From Belliella alkalica (GTDB lineage: Bacteria > Bacteroidota > Bacteroidia > Cytophagales > Cyclobacteriaceae), in assembly GCF_022549785.1 (NCBI RefSeq), contig NZ_JAKZGO010000008.1, forward strand, positions 102,971 to 166,970: a stretch of 64,000 nt of DNA. The letters are read 5' to 3'. The notes under the pieces were generated by a model. That model was not told the DNA's origin, did not search any database, and saw only the letters and a program-made list of their open reading frames with translations. The position numbers and the translations under genes are program-made. Below, piece after piece: positions 35,899-42,619 of the stretch; the stretch's first letter is position 1; every line of letters starts with the position of its first letter.

Positions 35899-36207
35899 AT
35901 GAATAATGCTTTTTACGCGTATGTATTGAAAAGTAGGGACCATAATTATCTTTATAAAGGTCATTGTAAAAACCTTCAAAAAAGGCTCATTCAACACAAC
36001 GCAGGAATGACTAAATCATTAAAACCTTACATCCCTTTGGATATTGTATATTTTGAAGAATTCAAAACTCTAGAAGAAGCAATTAAAAGAGAAAAATACT
36101 TCAAATCTTCAAGAGGCAGGGAATTCCAAAAAAAATACTTGCTGCGTAGTTCAATGCCCGCCCTGATGACGCCAGTCGGACTGGAGTCGGGTTCTCGTTG
36201 GAGATAG
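35899..36207 (+). CDS. GIY-YIG nuclease family protein with altered C-terminus
   Basis: About 102 residues from the ATG at 35899 (an in-frame TTG at 35890 is less likely). The small GIY-YIG domain is intact: FYAYVLKSRDHNYLYKGHC (YVL and YKG forming the GIY-YIG equivalent), the conserved Arg in LQKRLIQHNAG, EEFKTLEEAIKREKYFKS with the catalytic Glu region, ending GREFQKKYL. The last 20 codons (LRSSMPALM...) are not family sequence: they are the repeated tRNA fragment and a palindromic element. Activity of such stand-alone GIY-YIG proteins is unproven. It lies 35 bp after tRNA-Arg and looks like a small mobile unit. Confidence 0.75.
   Translation: MNNAFYAYVLKSRDHNYLYKGHCKNLQKRLIQHNAGMTKSLKPYIPLDIVYFEEFKTLEEAIKREKYFKSSRGREFQKKYLLRSSMPALMTPVGLESGSRWR
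36141..36156 (+). repeat. 16-bp direct repeat of the 5' part of tRNA-Arg
   Basis: GCTGCGTAGTTCAATG here is identical to 35793-35808 inside the tRNA gene, 348 bp away. The two copies bracket the GIY-YIG gene, as a duplicated attachment or target site would. Confidence 0.8.
36157..36191. repeat. GC-rich palindromic element after the tRNA repeat
   Basis: CCCG...CGGG ends enclose CCAGTCGGACTGG (36172-36184), a perfect 6-bp inverted repeat around one base. It joins the tRNA-fragment repeat to RHS copy A and is read through by the end of the GIY-YIG frame. Confidence 0.5.
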
Positions 36208-36775
36208 CTTGTGCGCCGCGGCGTATAAATATACACATATCCCGGTTTTTCTATCGTGATTTGATTAGTTTTTAGGAGTTGATGTGAGGACAAAGACGAG
36301 AGTCTTTGGGCCAGGGTGTGCGGCAGGAGCCTATCTCCCTTGCTGCTGAGGTTACTGGCCTGAATGAGGAACTCAACAGTTGGTAGTTCTGATCAAAAAC
36401 AAGAATATTCAAGTATGCCTTAGGCCCTGTGGAATTGTCACCACCATAGCCTATCAGACCTGCAAATGGCATAGGTTGGGTACCTGCTGTAGCACCATCT
36501 ATCACTACAGAGGATACGTTGTTTGCCAAATTATTGATCAGCTGGGCAAATGCAGAACCAGGCGTTCCAGAGGTGTTCGGATCAAGGTATTTTACATACA
36601 CCACTGCATCTATTTTGTCCCTAGGTTTCACTTCAAGCGACTTGGCAAGGCCATACTTTTCATTGCCAGCCCCAGTGAGCCTGATGGAATAAGAACTTCC
36701 TGTTGCAGGAGTTCTATTGAAGATCGGTGCATTGATCCCATGTCCTGCAAGCTGGCTCAAGCCTAAAACACTCCG
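36192..36775 (-). pseudogene. RHS gene remnant, copy A
   Basis: On the minus strand this encodes a piece of a Bacteroidetes RHS protein upstream of the core: FNRTPATGSSYSIRLTGAGN, VKYLDPNTSGTPGSAFAQL, GYGGDNSTGPKAYLNILVFD and SFRPVTSAAREIGS. It then runs into a CAAAGAC-type palindromic insert (36291-36308) that shifts frame; the RHS sequence resumes as HQLLKTNQITIEKPGYVYIY in another frame and meets a second insert (CGCCGCGGCG at 36214-36223). There is no RHS core or tip on this copy. Bases 36192-36725 are about 95 percent identical to copy C (42786-43320). Confidence 0.75.
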
Positions 36776-36792
36776 TAATGAAAAAAAAGCCT

Positions 36793-37275
36793 CTATTGGG
36801 TTTTGTTTTTCACAGCATATTTTTCCAAATGAGTTTCAAACTCCTTTTTCTCTTCAAAACTCATCAAAAGATAAAGCACTAGTCTTTCTTTACCGAATTT
36901 TGATGTAAACTTCCAAACTGTTTTATTATCGATGGTAATTTCATGTTTCCCTACCAATTTATATGTTTCAAAATCATTAAATCTTAAAACCTTCCCTCCT
37001 TTATGATATAAACTTTCTTCAGTTAATTTAAGCTCCTTTTTTTTGATTTTGGGTTCACTGAAGAAACTCCCAATCATTACAATAAAGGAAACAAAAAACA
37101 GCAATATGAAAATAGTATATGTGTACCCTGGTAACCCAAACCTTTGTATCAAGTTATCTGAATTGTGTAATCCCTTAAATGGGAAAGCATAAAAAATGAT
37201 GGTTACAGGCATCATTATATAAGGAAAAAGTTTTTTAATATAAAATTCAATTAAATTTATCTCTTCAATTTTCAT
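36793..37275 (-). CDS. Two-helix membrane protein downstream of RHS tip (possible immunity gene)
   Basis: A 160-residue protein with two membrane segments (residues about 15-30, PYIMMPVTIIFYAF, and 50-70, YTIFILLFFVSFIVMIGSFF) followed by a soluble part with a PH-like beta pattern (KLTEESLYHKGGKVLRFNDFETYKLVGKHEITIDNKTVWKF). No family recognised. It overlaps the preceding small secreted-protein gene by 11 bp and lies downstream of the RHS tip at 37642-38607 on the same strand. That position and its membrane anchor would suit an immunity protein, but this is inference. Confidence 0.55.
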   Translation of the reverse strand: MKIEEINLIEFYIKKLFPYIMMPVTIIFYAFPFKGLHNSDNLIQRFGLPGYTYTIFILLFFVSFIVMIGSFFSEPKIKKKELKLTEESLYHKGGKVLRFNDFETYKLVGKHEITIDNKTVWKFTSKFGKERLVLYLLMSFEEKKEFETHLEKYAVKNKTQ

Positions 37276-37627
37276 TGTACACCTTTTTAAACCTAATCCA
37301 ATAAGCTAGATCTTCTAGAAGAACATCAACTAAAATCAATTCTCTTTCCGTGATTTCATGCACAGTAAAAACTCTGTTTCCAATAATCAATTTATCGTCT
37401 TCCAAATGATATTTAAATTCTGTTTCACCTGGAAACTCAACCCCTCTATTATTTCCAGAAAACACCAAAATGGAATTATTCGAATAACCTTTACCATCAA
37501 ATGTAAAATCTACAGTATCCCCCTTATAAATCAGATATTTATCAACACCTTGCCATTTGCCAACAATTGGAGAATCCAAACTCATACTTAAAGCGAACAT
37601 CAAAATTATAGACAACAAAAACCTCAT
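37265..37627 (-). CDS. Small secreted lipocalin-like protein downstream of RHS tip
   Basis: A 120-residue protein with a signal peptide (MRFLLSIILMFALSMS) and a mature domain of short beta strands starting SPIVGKWQGVDKYLIYKGD, the VGKW opening resembling lipocalin-like DUF proteins, then TFDGKGYSNNSIL and ELILVDVLLEDLAYWIRFKKV. It begins 14 bp after the RHS tip stop and overlaps the next gene, so the three form one unit. It is a candidate immunity or accessory protein acting in the periplasm; no family assignment is firm. Confidence 0.5.
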   Translation of the reverse strand: MRFLLSIILMFALSMSLDSPIVGKWQGVDKYLIYKGDTVDFTFDGKGYSNNSILVFSGNNRGVEFPGETEFKYHLEDDKLIIGNRVFTVHEITERELILVDVLLEDLAYWIRFKKVYNEN

Positions 37628-37641
37628 ACATTTTTTAACTA

Positions 37642-38607
37642 TTAATCGTTATTTCTTCTATTTTTTATTTTCTGTATAATATCCTTTAAATTATCATTCA
37701 AATAGCTCTGAGCAGCTTCTACCCCTTTGTCTGTAGATAAATCAAAACTACTAAGTGAATCATTAAGAACATTATATATATTATTCAAATTGTTGGTAAC
37801 TGTTCCGACACTAAGATTACCATTATTAAACTCAAGTAATCCTTCATTTGAATAATTAGAATTGGCATGGCCACTTAGTTCTATAAAATGGAATGTAAGT
37901 GATTCTAACTGTTCTTGTGCTGTTGCTGAAGAGGTTAACTCTTTAGTTGCAAAGAAGACACCAAAAACTTTATTAAATGTATTTATTTTTTTTGCACCAT
38001 CTGCCAGCATTTGTTGATTTTGACCAACCATTGGGTCAACAGACCCCATTTGTGCCACAGATTCAGCTCCTGACAAAGCACCACTAAATAAATTCGACCC
38101 AATCGCAGTTGCATCACCACTACCTAAGTTTGCCTTAGCTCCTTCATATAATAATCCCAACGCAAAACCAGCAGGAGCAAAAGTTGTAACAACTCCCATG
38201 CTTGCATTTGCGCTTTTCCTTCGAGCTGTTGTAATTCTCCTAGCTACGACTTTACCTTGACTATTTCTATAAACATTGTTGCTTGAGAATGGTCCCTTGA
38301 CTCCATCACTAGGCCATTTCCCATCAGGGTCAATAAATCGGATCGGGTTATTGAAACCAAAGCTGTAAAGTGAAAATTGAACTCCCTTCTCTGCCATCGG
38401 ATCCACAACACCCCATCTCCCAAGATCACTCATATACATCCTCGCCCCAAAATCATCCCAGCCTGTCAGTTCTACCCTCTCCTTGCCATTAAACTTAAAC
38501 TTCTGCCCAACCCCACTAGGTGCCGAGTACGAGTTAAACGTCATCCCAAATGGAGGGCAAAGACGGGAGTCTTTGAGCCAGATTGTGCGGAAGGTCCTTT
38601 TGGACAA
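37642..38607 (-). CDS. RHS core end with variable C-terminal tip 1 (orphan fragment)
   Basis: 321 codons. Its first about 20 residues (RTIWLKDSRLCPP) are translation of a palindromic insert; an internal start at MTFNSYS (38543) is more natural. From there comes the classic RHS core end: PFGMTFNSYSAPSGVGQKFKFNGKERVELTGWDDFGARMYMSDLGRWGVVDPMAEK, FGFNNPIRFIDPDGKW. After DPDG the tip (about 220 residues) is unique: a hydrophobic Gly/Ala-rich middle (FAPAGFALGLLYEGAK) and a helical end ELSGHANSNYSNEG, IKNRRNND. No nuclease motif is recognised. The N-terminal RHS shell is missing, so it is either a silent cassette or a remnant. Confidence 0.7.
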   Translation of the reverse strand: MSKRTFRTIWLKDSRLCPPFGMTFNSYSAPSGVGQKFKFNGKERVELTGWDDFGARMYMSDLGRWGVVDPMAEKGVQFSLYSFGFNNPIRFIDPDGKWPSDGVKGPFSSNNVYRNSQGKVVARRITTARRKSANASMGVVTTFAPAGFALGLLYEGAKANLGSGDATAIGSNLFSGALSGAESVAQMGSVDPMVGQNQQMLADGAKKINTFNKVFGVFFATKELTSSATAQEQLESLTFHFIELSGHANSNYSNEGLLEFNNGNLSVGTVTNNLNNIYNVLNDSLSSFDLSTDKGVEAAQSYLNDNLKDIIQKIKNRRNND

Positions 38608-39142
38608 TCGGGGTATTGGTATGGGTTACCTTGAAATCATCAAAAGCCTGTCCCGAACTTGTTTCGGGAAACACTTCAACGGGAGTAGCATTCTCGTTGG
38701 AGATAGCTTGTGCGCCGCGGTGTATAAATATACACATATCCCGGTTTTTCTATCGTGATTTGATTAGTTTTTAGGAGTTGATGTGAGGACAAAGACGAGA
38801 GTCTTTGGGCCAGGGTGTGCGGCAGGAGCCTATCTCCCTTGCTGCCGAGGTCACTGGCCTGAATGATGAACTCAACAGTTGGTAGTTCTAATCAAAAACA
38901 AGAATATTCAAGTATGCCTTAGACCCTGTGGAATTGTCACCACCGTAGCCTATCAGACCTGCAAATGGCATAGGTTGGATACCTGCTGTAGCACCATCTA
39001 TCACCACGGAGGATACATTGTTTGCCAAGTTACTGATTAACTGTGCAAAAGGTGTTCCCGGTGTTCCAGAGGTGTTCGGATCAAGGTATTTTACATAGAT
39101 TTCGTTCTTTTGATGATTATTGGATTTTACATAAATGATCAT
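38551..39142 (-). pseudogene. RHS gene remnant, copy B, broken by palindromic inserts
   Basis: Upstream continuation of the RHS fragment at 37642. Minus-strand reading gives VKYLDPNTSGTPGTPFAQL to LNILVFD, then GFRPVTSAAREIGS-type sequence, a CAAAGAC insert (38790-38807), the HQLLKTNQ...GYVYIY segment, a CGCGG insert, SNENATPVEV, a TCCCGAA/TTCGGGA insert (38651-38669), FDDFKVTHTNTPIVQKD, and a second CAAAGAC insert (38558-38575) before PFGMTFNSY. The frame changes at the inserts, so no intact product is possible. Homology to copies A and C ends near 39097. Confidence 0.75.
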
Positions 39143-39218
39143 TTCCGACTAAAAAAAACTTAATAGAGCGTCTTTGGATAGTTAGTGAAATGGTGAAGAT
39201 TATCTTGATCAATTCCTC

Positions 39219-39246
39219 TTACTTTTTGTCTTGACACAAAAAGTAA
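39219..39246. repeat. Inverted repeat of a dispersed Bacteroidetes-type element
   Basis: TTACTTTTTGT (39219-39229) and ACAAAAAGTAA (39236-39246) pair perfectly around CTTGAC, and GTCAAGA recurs just after (39254-39260). I have the impression this ACTTTTTGTCTTGACACAAA type of sequence is dispersed in many Bacteroidetes genomes, but cannot verify it here. Confidence 0.45.
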
Positions 39247-39500
39247 CAAAAAAGTCAAGACGGAGATATCCTATCCACGCTATAGGCCACCGCTGGCCCG
39301 GATCTCCGTCATCCCGCCAGCAAGAATGAAAAACAGTTTGAGGAAATAAAACCAGAGATAGATTGGAAATATAGTACTGGTATTCGAAGTTTTGAAATAC
39401 TCTTGAGTCATTTCATTTGGCTATTCCAACCAGCAACCTGGCTCTTCGCTAAAAACTTTATAAAAGTTTTCTTAACGCCTATCTGAAACGGCAGGCAGGC

Positions 39501-39626
39501 TCGGTCCTCATTGTTATCATAGAGATACTCATCGGAAACATTTGCCCCATCCTTAAAGCCCGAATCTTTACCGGAGGCATCGGTCACCTTGCTGAGCTGG
39601 TTGCCTTTGGTGTAAAAAATATAGAT
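39501..39626 (-). pseudogene. RHS YD-repeat fragment
   Basis: The minus strand encodes FYTKGNQLSKVTDASGKDS, GFKDGANVSDEYLYDNNEDR, a typical RHS/YD-repeat segment, then breaks at a GC-rich insert (CCTGCCTGCC). It is a detached internal piece of an RHS gene, lying between copy B and the immunity-gene array. Confidence 0.65.
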
Positions 39627-39697
39627 TTTTAGTTCAGTTGTGATTAATAAGTTTTATCAGATGATCGGCTATTTCCAGAATCACAAAATCTTTAGAT

Positions 39698-39729
39698 GTG
39701 TGCGAGTAGTTTTCAAACTACCCGCACAC
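39698..39729. terminator. Strong hairpin beyond the immunity-gene array
   Basis: GTGTGCG A GTAGTTT (39698-39712) pairs with AAACTAC C CGCACAC (39715-39729), 14 pairs with one mismatch. It lies about 45 bp downstream of the last minus-strand immunity-like gene and may end that transcript, although a T run is lacking. Confidence 0.4.
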
Positions 39730-39771
39730 CCATTAAAATATTGAATCTAGATGTTACTTCCAAAATTATAA

Positions 39772-40179
39772 TCACTTCTTCGGTTTCAAAAATTCAGGTA
39801 TTTCTTTCCACCCCTCCTCAGGAACTAATACTGAATCAGGAACAGTGATATTATATAAAATTCCGTAAAAAGTAGGATCATCAATAAAATAGTAGCCTAA
39901 TCTTTTTTCACCCTTTTTTATTTTCTTACATTCCATGGTAAAACAATTGGCATAACGCAGCTCTCCATCCGCCAAATAAGAAATCTTCATCCCATCTCTT
40001 TTGCTATCAGAGTATCTTTCATAAAACTGAAGAACCGTGTATCTTACTTCGGAAGTATATTCTATATAAGCTTTGTAACAGACATAGCCAAACCCTATAA
40101 ACAAGAACAGGAAAAAAAACCTTATTGCCCATTTGGTGTGTGGATCTTTCAAACCCTGATCATAGTTTTGCTCAATCAT
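39772..40179 (-). CDS. Immunity-like single-helix membrane protein, paralogue 3
   Basis: A 135-residue protein: N-terminal tail, one membrane segment (WAIRFFFLFLFIGFGYVCY), then a soluble domain with TVLQFYERYSDSKRDGMKISY, the conserved pair in NCFTMECKK, GEKRLGYYFIDDP and a C-terminus from VPDSVLVP to EFLKPK that is identical in three neighbouring paralogues. Its start overlaps the end of a toxin-tail remnant by 8 bp. The pattern (small membrane protein directly after an RHS tail, tandem copies) is that of immunity genes in polymorphic toxin loci. No named family recognised. Confidence 0.65.
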   Translation of the reverse strand: MIEQNYDQGLKDPHTKWAIRFFFLFLFIGFGYVCYKAYIEYTSEVRYTVLQFYERYSDSKRDGMKISYLADGELRYANCFTMECKKIKKGEKRLGYYFIDDPTFYGILYNITVPDSVLVPEEGWKEIPEFLKPKK

Positions 40180-40402
40180 TATTACTCTTATTTATTTGAT
40201 TGGTATTAAATTTCATTATCATATCTGTACTCAAAAACAATACAAAAGATGCTCCGGGAGACTTTATAGTATTAGTTATAAAATCAGTTGCAAGCCCTGC
40301 GGCCGTTCCCGTTCCTAAATTTGTCAAACCTCGATTACCTTTATTTATTGCAAAACCCAAATTGCTATTTCGCTGAGAAAAAGGTGTATAATCCATATAC
40401 AT
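40172..40402 (-). pseudogene. Detached 3' end of RHS toxin tail (remnant 2)
   Basis: 76 codons (MDYTPFSQRNSNLGFAINKG to MIMKFNTNQINKSNND) that match the last 75 residues of the RHS tip at 41582-42619 (DYRPFAQRG...NLGSKGVTNLGAGG...MIMKFNANQINKPSGND). It has no RHS core and is only the end of the tail, still attached to an immunity-like gene. Further homologous but non-coding sequence continues to about 40450. Probably a duplication relic, not a working gene. Confidence 0.6.
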
Positions 40403-40479
40403 TTTGGGTTATGATCTAAAATTAATGCAAATCACAGAATTTTGTACTACCACCGTAAGTTCTAATATTTCAGTCACTT

Positions 40480-40884
40480 TCACTTTGGTTTCAAAAATTC
40501 AGGTATTTCTTTCCACCCCTCCTCAGGAACTAATACTGAATCAGGAACAGATATTTCAAATATAACATCATAAATGGAAGGGTCTTTTATGAAATAAAAT
40601 CCCAAGCGTTTTTCTCCTACAATTATTTTTTTACAATCATTTGAAAAGCAATTATCGTATATATATCTACCCTCAACTTTATAAAAAACCTGCATTCCAA
40701 TCCTCTTACTATCAGAATACTTTTCATAAAAATTAATAATAGTATATCTAATATCTGATGTGGTTGCGATGTGAGATTTATACGCACCATACCCAAAGGC
40801 TATAAACAAGAATAAGAAAAACAAACCAAGAGCCACTTTGGTATGAGGATCTGTCCAGTCATTGTAGTTATTAGGTTTAATCAT
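40480..40884 (-). CDS. Immunity-like single-helix membrane protein, paralogue 2
   Basis: 134 residues with the same plan as its neighbours: membrane helix (VALGLFFLFLFIAFGYGAYK), TIINFYEKYSDSKRIGMQVFY, NCFSNDCKK with two conserved cysteines, GEKRLGFYFIKDP and the invariant C-terminal 22 residues. It is closest to paralogue 3; the DNA of the last about 65 bp is almost the same in both. It follows a frameshifted toxin-tail remnant. Putative immunity protein of an RHS locus (inference). Confidence 0.65.
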   Translation of the reverse strand: MIKPNNYNDWTDPHTKVALGLFFLFLFIAFGYGAYKSHIATTSDIRYTIINFYEKYSDSKRIGMQVFYKVEGRYIYDNCFSNDCKKIIVGEKRLGFYFIKDPSIYDVIFEISVPDSVLVPEEGWKEIPEFLKPK

Positions 40885-41099
40885 TACTACTCTTATTTAT
40901 TTGATTGGCATTAAATTTCATAACCATATCTGTACTCAAAAACAATACAAAAGATGCTCCGGGAGACTTTACAGTATTAGAGATAAAGTCAGTTGCAAGC
41001 CCGGCGACTGTCCCCGTTCCTAAATCTATGACCTCGATTACCTTTATTTATTGCAAAACCTAAATTGCTATTCCGCTGAGAAAACGGTGTATAATCCAT
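40877..41099 (-). pseudogene. Frameshifted 3' end of RHS toxin tail (remnant 1)
   Basis: Nearly the same DNA as remnant 2: MDYTPFSQRNSNLGFAINKGNR, then a 2-bp deletion relative to remnant 2 (around 41020-41030) shifts the frame before the tail resumes as ...SPGASFVLFLSTDMVMKFNANQINKSSND and a TAA at 40877-40879. It overlaps the start of immunity-like paralogue 2. Upstream non-coding similarity reaches about 41150. Confidence 0.65.
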
Positions 41100-41184
41100 T
41101 TAAATTTTGGGTTACGATCTAAAATTAATGCAAATCACAGAATTTTGTACTAGTAGTTAGTAAGTTCTAATATTTCAGACACTT

Positions 41185-41589
41185 TCACTTCGGTTTCAAA
41201 AACTCAGGTATCTCTTTCCACCCCTCCTCAGGAACCAATACTGAATCAGGAACTTTTATATCAAATAAAATTTCATAAAGAGAAGGGTCTTTTAAATAAT
41301 AGAAGCCCAGTCTATTTTCGCCAACATTTAAATTCTTACATTTGGTAGAAAAGCAATTATGGTATTGATCTTTTTTTACTGTTTGATAAAAAATCTTCAT
41401 CCCATTGCCTTTACTATCAGAATATTTATCATAAAATTTAATGATTGTATATCTTTTTTCAGAAGTATTGAAAATATGTGATTTATAAACATTAAATCCC
41501 AAGACAATTATCATGAAAAGCAAGAATAATCCTAATAAGAATTTCATATTAGGATCATTCAAACTATTTTTATTTTCTAGTTCAATCAT
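41185..41589 (-). CDS. Immunity-like single-helix membrane protein, paralogue 1
   Basis: 134 residues: membrane helix (FLLGLFLLFMIIVLGFNVY), TIIKFYDKYSDSKGNGMKIFY, NCFSTKCKN, GENRLGFYYLKDP and the shared ending VPDSVLVP to EFLKPK. It overlaps by 8 bp the end of the only copy of this toxin tail that is still joined to an RHS core, so it is the best candidate for the cognate immunity protein. A membrane-anchored immunity protein suggests the toxin acts at the membrane or in the periplasm; this is inference. Confidence 0.68.
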   Translation of the reverse strand: MIELENKNSLNDPNMKFLLGLFLLFMIIVLGFNVYKSHIFNTSEKRYTIIKFYDKYSDSKGNGMKIFYQTVKKDQYHNCFSTKCKNLNVGENRLGFYYLKDPSLYEILFDIKVPDSVLVPEEGWKEIPEFLKPK

Positions 41590-42619
41590 TGCCAGAAGGT
41601 TTATTTATTTGATTAGCATTAAACTTCATAATCATATCCGCACCTAAAAACAACACAAAAGATGCTCCTGGAGATTTCACATTGTTTGAAATAAAATCAG
41701 TTGAGATACCTGCAACGCCTCCTGCACCTAAATTCGTCACCCCCTTACTTCCTAAATTCAATTGAAGCCCAGCAAAACTACCACCTCTTCCTCTTTGTGC
41801 AAATGGTCTATAATCCAAAACCGAACCTGTTAGGATACTTCCGAATGTATTAAATCCAAAAACACTCTGGGTTGCAATGTCAAAATAATCCAAATCTCGG
41901 AATTTTGTACCTGTTCCTAGTTGGCTTAAAGTTTCTAATCCACCACTCATCAATCTTGCCTGACCAGACATTTTCGGTAAAACAAATAAATCTTTGACCA
42001 TAGAACCTGTAATTCCAGATTGTGCCAAAGTTTCTATCAAAATAGGACTTGCAGCTACAGCTATCATGGAACCTGTCACCCCATATGCCACCATCGCTTT
42101 TATTCCATCCATGTAGTCTGAATTTTTTGCAGTAATGTATTCGCCCTCGCTGAAATGGAGTTTCCTCCCTCGATTGGAAAGATTGTATCCAGCATTGTAT
42201 CCTTGCTTTAAAACAGTCATACCTAAGTTCCTTCTAATTGGATTTGCACTCCTCAATAGCTGTTCATTTAAATAATTATAATCCGAACAAGGTGACACAA
42301 CAACTTCATTTAACTCCATTTCATAAGCGACCCTTCTTTCTTCTTCACAACATCCTCCACAATTACAATCATTGCTTGGAACAAGTCCTGTAGGATCATT
42401 AAATTTCATTGGATTGTTGAAACCATACACCAAAGGACTAATAGAGCTAAACATATCTGATAGTTTATCCAAACCTTGAAATCTTCCCAAAACTGGGTCG
42501 TAAAATCTGTTTGGCGTCCAGTAAAGATTCAAGTTAAGGTCATTTATCCACTCACTTCCTTCATTAAACTTAAACTTCTGCCCAACCCCACTCGGTGCCG
42601 AATAGGAATTAAACGTCAT
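41582..42619 (-). CDS. RHS core end with variable C-terminal tip 2 (orphan fragment)
   Basis: 345 codons starting MTFNSYSAPSGVGQKFKFN, then an RHS core variant (YWTPNRFYDPVLGRFQGLDKLSDMF, VYGFNNPMKFNDPTG) and a tip of about 245 residues. The tip opens with a Cys-rich stretch (CNCGGCCEEE), has hydrophobic segments (MVAYGVTGSMIAVAASPIL, SFVLFLGADMIM) and Gly-rich strands, and ends NANQINKPSGND. The core differs from tip 1 (no GARMYMSDLGRWG), so the two come from different RHS lineages. The hydrophobic content would suit a pore-forming or membrane-active toxin (inference). The RHS shell is missing upstream. Confidence 0.7.
   Translation of the reverse strand: MTFNSYSAPSGVGQKFKFNEGSEWINDLNLNLYWTPNRFYDPVLGRFQGLDKLSDMFSSISPLVYGFNNPMKFNDPTGLVPSNDCNCGGCCEEERRVAYEMELNEVVVSPCSDYNYLNEQLLRSANPIRRNLGMTVLKQGYNAGYNLSNRGRKLHFSEGEYITAKNSDYMDGIKAMVAYGVTGSMIAVAASPILIETLAQSGITGSMVKDLFVLPKMSGQARLMSGGLETLSQLGTGTKFRDLDYFDIATQSVFGFNTFGSILTGSVLDYRPFAQRGRGGSFAGLQLNLGSKGVTNLGAGGVAGISTDFISNNVKSPGASFVLFLGADMIMKFNANQINKPSGND

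Larger units (their letters stand above)
39143..39771. other. Gene-free stretch with repeats and RHS debris
   Basis: About 630 bp without an intact gene. It holds an 11-bp inverted repeat (39219-39246), a CGGAGAT/ATCTCCG inverted pair (39261-39308), an RHS YD-repeat fragment (39501-39626), a GGCAGGCAGG insert next to it, and a strong hairpin (39698-39729). Confidence 0.6.

Noticed and set aside
35899-36207. GIY-YIG protein as UvrC
   Set aside because: It is about 100 residues and has only the small GIY-YIG domain; UvrC is about 600 residues with extra domains.
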